From assembly GCA_951812805.1 (NCBI GenBank), contig CATOSZ010000003.1, positions 2,186,557 to 2,250,556 on the forward strand: a DNA stretch of 64,000 bases, written 5' to 3'. Each line of letters starts with the position of its first letter. The stretch's first letter is position 1. The notes under the pieces are model-generated. The model was not told where the DNA came from, ran no database searches, and worked only from the letters and a program-made list of their open reading frames with translations. The DNA comes from an uncultured Alphaproteobacteria bacterium (GTDB lineage Bacteria > Pseudomonadota > Alphaproteobacteria > GCA-2731375). The position numbers and the translations under genes are program-made. This document shows, in pieces, positions 45,279 to 52,919 of the stretch.

Positions 45279-46193
45279 TCACGCAGGCGTGAAAGACCCT
45301 GCAATCAGGCGCAGCGCCTGGCAGGCGACGCTCGCCGCCAGCAGCGCGGTCATGCCGGCGACATCGTGCGGCGGGCTCGTCGTGTTGATGTCGACCGCCA
45401 TGATGTCGAGGCCGGCGAGGCCGCGGACGAGCGCCAGCCCCTCCCGCGCGGACAGGCCGCCCCAGACCGGGTCGCAAACGCCGGGCGCGGCCGCGGGATC
45501 GAACACGTCCATGTCCCAGCAGAGATAGACCGGCCGACCGGCGACGGCGGCGCGCAGACGGGTGGCGGTGGCGGCAATGCCGGCCTCGACCACCTCGTCC
45601 ATGGTGATCGTGCGGAATCCCAGCTGACGCGCATGGTTCCAGACGTTGGCGCAACCGGTCATGCCGCGCAGGCCGACATGCCAGACCGCGCCCGGGACGA
45701 CGAGGCCTTCCTCGCCCGCACGGGTGAAGGTGGTCGCGGTGTTGTAGCCCTCGTAGGGATAGCTGTCCGTGTGGGCATCGAAATGCAGCACGGCGAGCGG
45801 GCCGTGGCGGGCGGCGCCGGCGCGCAATTGCGGCAGGGTGACGGCGCCGTCGCCGCCCGCCGTCACCGGGATGGCGTCGGCGGCGTGGACCGCGCCCACC
45901 GCCGCCTCGATGGCCGCGAAGGACGGCTCGATCCGGCTCGCGACGACGGGGGCGTCGCCGCCGTCGACGAGGCCGAGGCGGGTTACGAGATTGTCCTCGC
46001 GCTCGGGCTCGTTCGTCTCCAGCAGGGCGGAGGCTCGGCGAATCGCCTCCGGCCCCAGGCGCGAACCGATGCGGTCCGGGTCCGTGCCGCAATCGAAGGG
46101 GAGGCCGAGAAAGACCGCCTGGGCGCCGGCGTAGTCGCAGGTGAACGGGGCGCCCAGAAACGTCGTCGGGCCTCGGTTGGCCGTGCTCTCCAT
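45279..46193 (-). CDS. Arginase/agmatinase-fold protein lacking one metal histidine
   Basis: A 304-residue ureohydrolase-fold protein. It keeps DAHTD (139-143) and WDMDVFDP (227-), two of the three metal-binding blocks, but the first block GGDHS is GGDGA, so the usual histidine ligand is Gly116. The C-terminal segment DIMAVDINTTSPPHD replaces the common EVxP motif and shows an Asn where Glu usually stands. Arginase-type enzymes release urea from guanidino compounds using two Mn ions. Here one metal site must be weakened or different. Its start is 72 nt from the divergent selenoprotein gene. The long frame above 46193 is a shadow. Confidence 0.78.
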   Translation of the reverse strand: MESTANRGPTTFLGAPFTCDYAGAQAVFLGLPFDCGTDPDRIGSRLGPEAIRRASALLETNEPEREDNLVTRLGLVDGGDAPVVASRIEPSFAAIEAAVGAVHAADAIPVTAGGDGAVTLPQLRAGAARHGPLAVLHFDAHTDSYPYEGYNTATTFTRAGEEGLVVPGAVWHVGLRGMTGCANVWNHARQLGFRTITMDEVVEAGIAATATRLRAAVAGRPVYLCWDMDVFDPAAAPGVCDPVWGGLSAREGLALVRGLAGLDIMAVDINTTSPPHDVAGMTALLAASVACQALRLIAGSFTPA

Positions 46194-46265
46194 CCCCTGT
46201 CTCCCCTCCGCCGTCATGGTAGAATGCCCATTCGAGCATGGTTCGACCCCGGGGAGGAATATCCG

Positions 46266-48011
46266 ATGAGCATGGACGACGGTGGGCGCTACGACGCGCT
46301 GTGGCCGCGCGGCGGCAAGACGATCGAGGTGACGCCGCTGGCGCCGCGCCTCGACACCCTCGAAGGCAAGACGGTCTGCCAGCTGTGGGACTATCTCTTC
46401 CGCGGCGACGAGATCTTCGAGATGCTGGAGGGCAAGCTGGAAGAGCGCTATCCCGGCGTCAAGTTCATCCGCTGGAGCGAGTTCGGCTCGACCCACGGCG
46501 AGGACGAGGCCGAGATCCTGGCCGGTCTGCCGAAACGGCTGGAGGAGCTCGGCGTCGACGCCGTCATCTCCGGCATGGGCTGCTGAGGCAGCTGCACGCC
46601 CGCCGTGCTGCGGGCGAGTGCGATTGCCGAGAACGTCGGTGTCCCGACCTCCTCCCTTGTCTGTGAGGGCTTTATCGGCCAGGCGGCCACGACCTCCGTC
46701 GGCATCGGCCTGCCGAACCTGCCGGTTGCCCTGGTGCCGGGCCATGTCGACAGCCAGTCGGACGAGGAGCTGTGGGCGAACGTCACCTCCGTCACCCTCG
46801 ACGCGGTGATCGACAATCTGCTGAGGCAACCGGCCGAGGCGGCGCCGATCAACGAGCCCGCGGCGAGCGATACCGTCTTCACCGGCGGCTTCGAAGAGGT
46901 GAACCGGTTCTTCTATGAGAACGGCTGGAGCGACGGCCTGCCCGTTGTCCCGCCGACCCGTGCCAAGGTCGAACGGTTCCTGGAATTCACCGACCGCGAC
47001 CCCGAGGCCGAGATCGGCGTGCTGGCGCCGGACAACCGGGCGGCGACGCCGTGGAACGTCGCGGTGAACGGCGTCATGGCCGGCTGCCGGCCGGAATACA
47101 TGCCGGTCCTCCTCGCCCTGGTCGAGGCGATGGCGGACGCGAGTTACGGCGTCGAGCACAGCGGCAACACGCCCGGTGCGGAAACCCTGATCGTCGCCAA
47201 CGGCCCGATCATCCGCGATCTCGGCTTCAATTACGAACAGGGCGTATTGCGCGACGGCTTCCAGGCCAACACGGCGATCGGCCGCTTCTGGCGGTTGATG
47301 CTGCGCAACGTCGCCGGCTTCCTGCCGCACGAGACCGACAAGGGGACCTACGGCGGGACCTGGCGGGTCGTGCTGGCCGAGAACGAAAGCGTGCTGCGGC
47401 GCATCGGCTGGCCGACCATCGCCGCCGACCAGGGCGTCGATGGCGACGGCGGCGCCGTCACCGTCTCGCGCTTCACCGGCGGGGACTGCATCGTCTCGGT
47501 CTACGGCCAGACGGCGGAGGAGATGCTGCCCTATCTCGCCGACGCGCTGGTCAAGGCGACCGGCTGGCAGCTTTGCTTCACCATCGGGCTTTCGACCGGG
47601 GGCTACAAACCGCTCCTGGTGCTAAGCCCGGTGCTGGCGGAGACCATTGCCAAGTCCGGCTTCTCCAAGGCCGACGTGAAGGCCTGGTTCTTCGAGCATG
47701 CGCGGATGCCGGCCTGGAAGTTCGAGAACTATATCGGTGCCTGGACCAACCTGGTGCCGGGCCGACGCAGCCTCGTCGACCTGGTCAACCTCGGCAAGGC
47801 GCCGCGTATTTTCGCCGAGTCGAGCGATCCCGAACGCCTGGTGCCGATCGTCTGCGAGCCGGAGGATTTCATGATCGCCGTCGCCGGCGATCCCCTGCGG
47901 ACCAACGCCTTCGTCTTCGCCCACAACGGCATTCTCGGCTTCCCGACCAGCAAGCCGGTGCAGCTGCCGGACGGTTGGGACGGCAAGCTCGACCGCGCGC
48001 GCGAGATGTGA
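46266..48011 (+). CDS. UGSC-family selenoprotein with C-terminal DGLPVVPPT domain
   Basis: The 582-codon frame contains one in-frame TGA at 46584-46586 (codon 107), read here as selenocysteine: ISGMGC-U-GSCTPAV. The motif is exactly U-G-S-C, as in UGSC-containing selenoproteins, and resembles the U-x2-C site of glycine reductase GrdB. A hairpin with a G in its apical loop follows (46593-46620). After the roughly 190-residue UGSC domain comes a 390-residue domain with ENGWSDGLPVVPPTRAKVERF, GVMAGCRPEYMPV and IGLSTGGYKPLLV, also found in the next gene. GGGAGGA precedes ATG 46266. Annotation programs would split it at the TGA. A broken gene is the alternative, but motif, hairpin and open frame argue against it. 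Confidence 0.85.
46584..46620 (+). promoter_or_regulatory. Selenocysteine UGA codon with bacterial SECIS hairpin
   Basis: UGA is at 46584-46586. Downstream, CGCCCGC (46597-46603) pairs perfectly with GCGGGCG (46610-46616) around a six-base loop CGUGCU. An A-A mismatch and three more pairs (UGC with GUG) extend the stem. The loop starts 17 nt after the UGA, within the range known for bacterial SECIS elements, and has G as its second base, as SelB recognition usually needs. Confidence 0.75.
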
Positions 48012-48015
48012 ACGG

Positions 48016-49194
48016 GTGGCGGCGGCGGAGAGTCTCTGGCTGCTGGTGCCGACGGCGCAGCGCCGCGACGGCGGCTGGATCGACGATGTGCTGCGCGAGC
48101 GCGTGGCGGAGGCGGGTCAGGCCGGCCGGCTGAACGCGGTCGGCGCGTTTCCGCGCCAGCGGGTCGAGGTGCTGCGCGGCGTCGACCCGGCGCGCGAGGT
48201 GGCGGAGCTGTACTACCGGCGCGGCTGGACCGACGGCCTGCCGGTGGTACCGCCGACGCTCGGCCGGGTCGAGGCGATGCTGCGCGCCACGGCGCGCGAT
48301 GCCCGCGAGGTCGTCGGCGTGCTGGAGCCGCTGCTGGGCGTGGCGACGGTGGAACGGATCGCCGCCAACGCGGTGATGGCGGGCTGCACGCCGGATCTAT
48401 TCCCCTTCGTGCTGGCCGCGCTCGAGGGGGTGGCGGCGCCCGAGTTCAACCTCCGCGGTGTGCAGACCACGGACGAGAACGTCGCGCCGTTGCTGTTGGT
48501 GAGCGGGCCCGGCGCCGCAGCCGCCGGCTTCAACGCCTTCTTCGGTGCGCTCGGACCCGGCTGGCGGGCCAACGCCACCGTCGGGCGCGCGTTGCGGCTG
48601 GTCATGCACAACATCGGCGGCGGCTGGCCGGCCGCGGTGTCCTTCGCCGGCCTCGGCCAGCCGGGGCGCTATACGCTCTGCCTGGCCGAGACGGGGGAAG
48701 GGAACCCGTGGGAACCGCTCGGCGTCGAACTCGGCCACGGGCCGGAGGAAACGGTGGTCGTCGTGCAGCGGGCGGAGACCTGCGTCAACGTGACCGGCGG
48801 CCTCGCCGACGTCGCCAGCGTGATGGGCTCGGCCGCCTCCCTCTTCACCATGCTGTACGACGGCATCGTCACTGTCGTGATCGCGCCCTTCGTCGCCGCC
48901 GAGCTGGCGGCGCGGGGCTGGCGCAAGGCGGACGTGCGGCGCCACCTGTTCGAAACCGCGCGGATGCCGGCCGAAGATTGGCGGGGGAGCTGGATCACCG
49001 AGCGCTTGATCGAGGCGGAACGCTGGCCCGATTGGGTGCGCGCGGCGGCGGCCGACGGCGCCATTCCCGCGGTCGCCTCGCCGGACGACATCACGGTCGT
49101 CGTCGCCGGCGGCGACGTGCCGATCCCGCAATGCGCCTATCTGCCGTCCTGGGGCTTTCCGCCCTGCCGGGTGGCGCGCGCGGTCGAGCTTTGA
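48016..49194 (+). CDS. Paralog of the selenoprotein C-terminal domain
   Basis: The 392-residue protein aligns with the C-terminal domain of the upstream selenoprotein: RRGWTDGLPVVPPTLGRVEAM near 75-95, IAANAVMAGCTPDLFPFVLAAL, then VGRALRLVMHNIGG and DVASVMGSAASLFTMLYDG. It has no UGSC domain; the first 60 residues (SLWLLVPTAQRRDGGWIDDVL) are unlike anything I can name. Shared cysteine context is MAGC. It starts with GTG four bases after the selenoprotein stop, so the two are coupled and may form a hetero-oligomer. No catalytic motif is evident. Confidence 0.75.
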   Translation: MAAAESLWLLVPTAQRRDGGWIDDVLRERVAEAGQAGRLNAVGAFPRQRVEVLRGVDPAREVAELYYRRGWTDGLPVVPPTLGRVEAMLRATARDAREVVGVLEPLLGVATVERIAANAVMAGCTPDLFPFVLAALEGVAAPEFNLRGVQTTDENVAPLLLVSGPGAAAAGFNAFFGALGPGWRANATVGRALRLVMHNIGGGWPAAVSFAGLGQPGRYTLCLAETGEGNPWEPLGVELGHGPEETVVVVQRAETCVNVTGGLADVASVMGSAASLFTMLYDGIVTVVIAPFVAAELAARGWRKADVRRHLFETARMPAEDWRGSWITERLIEAERWPDWVRAAAADGAIPAVASPDDITVVVAGGDVPIPQCAYLPSWGFPPCRVARAVEL

Positions 49195-49218
49195 GACGAG
49201 GCGAGGGGGAGAAGCGCC

Positions 49219-50127
49219 ATGGCGCCTGAACGGATCACCGACGATCTGGTCGTCATCGGCGGCGGCCTCGCCGGGCTCGCCGCGGCCGATCACGCCCGTG
49301 CGCTCGGCCTCTCGGTCACCCTGTGCGAGGGGGAGATGCCGGGCGGGCTCATCGCCAATGTCGGTGCGGTCGAGGGCGTGCCGTCGAACGAGGCGGTCGG
49401 CGGCGCGGAATACGCCTACCGGCTGCTGGACCGGGCGATGAACGCCGGCGCCGCCTATCATCCAGGCGTCATCGAACGCCTCGACTTCGCGGACGGTCGT
49501 GCCGTCGTCGAGGCCGAGGGCAAGCGCCTGGTGAGCGACCATATCGTGCTCGCCACCGGCGCCCGCTTGCGCAAGCTGGGCGTGCCGGGGGAGGACCGGT
49601 TGACCGGGCGCGGCGTCTCGCAATGCGCCTTTTGCGACGCCGGGTTCTTCCGGGACGAGGACGTGGTCGTGGTCGGTGGCGGCGACGCGGCACTGCAGGA
49701 GGCGTTGCATCTGGCCGAGGGCTGTCGAAGCGTCACGCTCGTCCATCGCGCCAACCGCCTGCGCGCCAAGCCCGCCGCGGTCGCCCGTGCCGCCGACGAC
49801 TCCAAATTCCGCTTTCGCTGGGAGGCGCAGGTGGCCGAGATCGTGGGCACGGAGACGGTCGAGGGTGTGCGCCTCGTCGGCGGTGAGGAGATCGCCTGCA
49901 CCGGCGCCTTCGTCTTCATCGGCAGCGCGCCCAACACGGAGCTTGCATCGGCCGAGGTGGCGCGGGACGGGGAGGGCGCCCTCGTCGTCGACGGCGACCT
50001 CAGGACGTCCCAGCCCGGCCTCTATGCCGCCGGCGCCGTGCGGGCCGGCAGTGGTGGCCAGTTGTTGCAGGTCATGGCGGACGGCGTCACCGCGGCGCGG
50101 ACCGTCGCCCGCGCTCTTGCAGTTTAG
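49219..50127 (+). CDS. Thioredoxin-reductase-like flavoprotein
   Basis: A 302-residue pyridine-nucleotide-disulfide oxidoreductase of the low-molecular-weight TrxR type. The FAD loop GGGLAGLAAA is near residues 14-23, the redox pair C136-AF-C139 in GVSQCAFCD matches the TrxR CATC site, VVVGGGDAALQEAL near 150-163 binds NAD(P), and HRANRLRAKP suits the NADPH phosphate. The C-terminal FAD motif is DLRTSQPGLYAAGAV. It lies 24 nt after the domain paralog and ends four bases into the convergent parE. Its likely task is to reduce the Sec-containing protein, directly or through a thioredoxin. Confidence 0.9.
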   Translation: MAPERITDDLVVIGGGLAGLAAADHARALGLSVTLCEGEMPGGLIANVGAVEGVPSNEAVGGAEYAYRLLDRAMNAGAAYHPGVIERLDFADGRAVVEAEGKRLVSDHIVLATGARLRKLGVPGEDRLTGRGVSQCAFCDAGFFRDEDVVVVGGGDAALQEALHLAEGCRSVTLVHRANRLRAKPAAVARAADDSKFRFRWEAQVAEIVGTETVEGVRLVGGEEIACTGAFVFIGSAPNTELASAEVARDGEGALVVDGDLRTSQPGLYAAGAVRAGSGGQLLQVMADGVTAARTVARALAV

Positions 50128-52109
50128 ATATCCAGGTCCTTGGCGAAGCGGGCGTTTTCCTGGATGAACTGAAAGCGGAGTTCCGGCTTCTTGCCCATCA
50201 GTCGCTCGACCGTGTCCTCGGTCTGGCGTTCTTCGCCCGCGGGCACGACGACCTGCAGCAGGGTGCGGTTTGCGGGCCGCATGGTGGTCGCCTTCAGCTG
50301 CGCGGGCGGCATTTCGCCGAGGCCCTTAAAGCGGCTGACTTCGACCTTGCCGCGTCCGGTGAAGACGGTCTTCAGCAGTTCCTCCCGGTGGGCGTCGTCG
50401 CGGGCGTAGAGGGTCTGCCCGCCCTGGCTCAGCCGGTAGAGCGGCGGCAGCGCCAGATAGAGATGGCCGTTGGAGATCAGCTCCGGCATCTCGCGCTGGA
50501 AGAAGGTCATCAGCAGGGCGGCGATATGGGCGCCGTCGACGTCCGCGTCGGTCATGATGATGACCTTGTCGTAGCGCAGATCGTCGTCGCGGTAGCGCGC
50601 CCGGGTACCGCAGCCGAGCGCCAGCATCAGGTCCGAGAGTTCCTGGTTCTGTGCCAGCTTGGCGCTGCCGGCACTGGCGACGTTCAGCACTTTGCCGCGC
50701 AGCGGCAGCACCGCCTGCGTCGCCCGGTCGCGGGCCTGCTTGGCCGAGCCGCCGGCGCTGTCGCCCTCGACGATGAAGATCTCCGTGCCGTCCTTGGAAT
50801 CCCGCGTGCAGTCGGAGAGTTTGCCCGGCAGCCGCGCCTTGCGCGTCGCGCTCTTGCGATTGACCTCACGCTCCTGGCGCCGCGCGAGGCGCATTTCCGC
50901 CCGCTCGATCGCCCATTCCAGCAGCCGGCGCGCGCCGTCCGGATCGCCCGAAAGCCAATGATCGAAATGGTCGCGCAGCAGCCCCTCGACCAGGCGCTGG
51001 GCTTCGGAATTGGCGAGCTTTTCCTTGGTCTGGCCGGCGAACTGCGGCTCGGGAATGAAGATCGAAAGCAGGCAGGCCGCCCCCGCCGTCACGTCCTCCG
51101 CGGTGAGCCGCGCGGCCTTGCGATTGCCGATCAACTCGCCATGCGCCTTCAGGCCGCGGGTCAACGCCTGGCGCAGGCCGGTCTCGTGGGTGCCGCCCTC
51201 GGGCGTCGGGATGGTATTGCAGAAGGCGCTGAGAAAGCCGTCGGTATCGAGGGGCCAGTGGATCGCCCATTCGACCTCGCCCGCATGGCCGTTGGTGCCC
51301 TTGGCGCGGCCGGCGAAGGCGGTCGTGGTGACCGTCTGCCGTCCCGTCATGCTCTCGGCCAGAAAATCGGCGAGGCCGCCCGGAAAATGCAGCAGCGCCT
51401 CGCCCGGCGTATCGTCGCCGTCGACCAGCAATTCCTCGGCGCATTTCCAGCGGATCTCGACGCCGTGGAAGAGATAGGCTTTGGCCCGGGTCATCTCGTA
51501 CAGGCGGCGGGGCTTGAAGCCCAGTGTTGGGCCGAAGATCTCCGGGTCGGGGCGGAACACCACGCGGGTGCCGCGCCGGTTCGGCGCCGCACCGATCTGG
51601 GCGACCTTGCCCATGGGCTTGCCGCGCTCGAAATTCTGCGCCCAGAGCTTGCGTTCGCGCGCGACCTCGATCGTCATGGTCTCGGAAAGTGCGTTCACCA
51701 CCGAAAGGCCGACGCCGTGCAGGCCGCCCGCCGTCTGATAGACCTTGCCGGAGAACTTGCCGCCGGAATGCAGCGTCGTCGCGATGACTTCCAAGGCCGA
51801 TTTCGACTTCATCTTCGGGTGCGGGTCGACCGGAATGCCGCGGCCGTTGTCCGACACCATGAGTGCGCCGTCGGCCAGCAATTCGACCTCGATCCGGCCG
51901 GCGTGGCCCGCCACCGCCTCGTCCATCGAATTGTCGAGGATCTCGGCGGCGAGGTGATGGTAGGCACGTTCGTCCGTGCCGCCGATGAACATGCCCGGGC
52001 GCTTGCGCACCGGCTCCAGCCCCTCGAGAACCTCGATGTCGCGGGCGTTGTAGTCGGAGGCTTTGCCGTCGGAGGACGAGAAAAGATCGGCGTTTGGCGG
52101 TTCATTCAT
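50124..52109 (-). CDS. parE: DNA topoisomerase IV subunit B
   Basis: The 661-residue protein has the type II topoisomerase ATPase motifs EILDNSMDEAVAG, DNGRGIPVDPHP and QTAGGLHGVGLSVVNALS. The Toprim domain has EGDSAGGSAKQARDR and MTDADVDGAHIAALL. The C-terminus RFQFIQENARFAKDLDI is the usual ParE end, and the lack of the GyrB insert supports ParE over GyrB. It pairs with ParC (not in the window) to decatenate chromosomes. ATG 52109 fits homologs; a TTG ten codons upstream is less likely. Confidence 0.94.
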   Translation of the reverse strand: MNEPPNADLFSSSDGKASDYNARDIEVLEGLEPVRKRPGMFIGGTDERAYHHLAAEILDNSMDEAVAGHAGRIEVELLADGALMVSDNGRGIPVDPHPKMKSKSALEVIATTLHSGGKFSGKVYQTAGGLHGVGLSVVNALSETMTIEVARERKLWAQNFERGKPMGKVAQIGAAPNRRGTRVVFRPDPEIFGPTLGFKPRRLYEMTRAKAYLFHGVEIRWKCAEELLVDGDDTPGEALLHFPGGLADFLAESMTGRQTVTTTAFAGRAKGTNGHAGEVEWAIHWPLDTDGFLSAFCNTIPTPEGGTHETGLRQALTRGLKAHGELIGNRKAARLTAEDVTAGAACLLSIFIPEPQFAGQTKEKLANSEAQRLVEGLLRDHFDHWLSGDPDGARRLLEWAIERAEMRLARRQEREVNRKSATRKARLPGKLSDCTRDSKDGTEIFIVEGDSAGGSAKQARDRATQAVLPLRGKVLNVASAGSAKLAQNQELSDLMLALGCGTRARYRDDDLRYDKVIIMTDADVDGAHIAALLMTFFQREMPELISNGHLYLALPPLYRLSQGGQTLYARDDAHREELLKTVFTGRGKVEVSRFKGLGEMPPAQLKATTMRPANRTLLQVVVPAGEERQTEDTVERLMGKKPELRFQFIQENARFAKDLDI

Positions 52110-52375
52110 GGACGCGGCACACCCTGGCTGGCACGACAACGATGGCGTTACGGCGCCGCACTATAGGGCATCGCCTGGCGCCGGACCACAAGATGTCGCG
52201 TGCTTTGCCGGCTTCAGCGCTAAATCATAGGCCCCGGCGCGCGTGCGCGACGATAAAAAGGCCCGGTCATCGGGGACCGACTGCCGGGGTGTCGAGAACC
52301 TCTCCACCGCAACGCCGGCCGCGATCCGGGCCTTGTGGTGGCAGTATGTTCGCGGTTTGTTCTATTGGTCAAGCG
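52110..52375. other. Intergenic region upstream of parE
   Basis: No gene is seen in this stretch. On the minus strand a TATAGT (52165-52160) about 50 nt upstream of the parE start could be a -10 box, but no good -35 sequence stands at 16-18 nt; TTGTGG is 20 nt away. The remainder contains GC-rich short inverted repeats without a clear role. The terminator of the bactofilin gene lies at its far end. Confidence 0.35.
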
Positions 52376-52412
52376 AAAAAGAACCACCCCGACGACATCG
52401 CCGGGGCGGTCC
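52376..52412 (-). terminator. Rho-independent terminator after the bactofilin gene
   Basis: On the minus strand a 14-bp stem (GGACCGCCCCGGC pairing with the complementary arm, with three G-U pairs) and a four-base loop is followed directly by UUUUU (52380-52376). It starts 18 nt beyond the bactofilin stop and is the clearest intrinsic terminator in the window. Confidence 0.85.
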
Positions 52413-52430
52413 CTCGAACAGGAGCCGCGA

Positions 52431-52919
52431 TCAGGCCTTGGCGTCCGGCTTTTCCGCGGCTTCGGCCTTGGGCGCGGCGGGGGCCGGTGCGGCCGCCTTG
52501 GGCGTGGCCGGGGCCGAATCGTTGCGCTTGCAGTGGCCTTCGAGGAAGGCGCCCGCCTCGATCGAGAGCGAATCGTGCCAGACGTCGCCGGTGACGTTCG
52601 CGCTTTTGGTCAGCAGCACCGCGCGGGCCCGGATCCGACCCTGCACCTTGCCGCGAACCTCGATTTCATCGGCGTTGATCTCGCCCGAAATCGTCGCCGT
52701 TTCGCCGACCGTCAGCTTGTTGCAGGCGACGTCGCCCTCGACCATGCCGTCGATCTGGATTTCGCCCTCGGTGTTGAGGTTACCGACGACTTGCAGGTTG
52801 GCGCTCACCAGAGAGGGGGCGGCGCCCCGTGCGCTGGGGCTCACCGCGCGGGGCGCGGCCTCGACGCCGGGACGATCGTTGCGTTCCGGCTTCTCATTTC
52901 TGTCCGTCTTTGAGAACAT
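52431..52919 (-). CDS. Bactofilin
   Basis: The 162-residue protein has the bactofilin (DUF583) beta-helix from about 36 to 130: ANLQVVGNLNTEGEIQIDG, VEGDVACNKLTVGETATISGEI and RGKVQGRIRARAVLLTKSANVTGDV. Short disordered ends flank it, with an Ala/Pro/Lys-rich tail. Bactofilins polymerise without nucleotide at the membrane and position cell-wall enzymes. Its start overlaps by 26 bases the end of the M23 peptidase gene, the usual partner in this class of bacteria. Confidence 0.93.
   Translation of the reverse strand: MFSKTDRNEKPERNDRPGVEAAPRAVSPSARGAAPSLVSANLQVVGNLNTEGEIQIDGMVEGDVACNKLTVGETATISGEINADEIEVRGKVQGRIRARAVLLTKSANVTGDVWHDSLSIEAGAFLEGHCKRNDSAPATPKAAAPAPAAPKAEAAEKPDAKA

Noticed and set aside
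46197-46225. Promoter for the selenoprotein gene
   Set aside because: TAGAAT at 46220-46225 is a fair -10 box, but the -35 position reads CTGTCT, too weak to list as a feature.
46605-48011. Separate gene starting at GTG 46605
   Set aside because: It begins inside the SECIS hairpin, has no ribosome site, and is the continuation of the selenoprotein frame.
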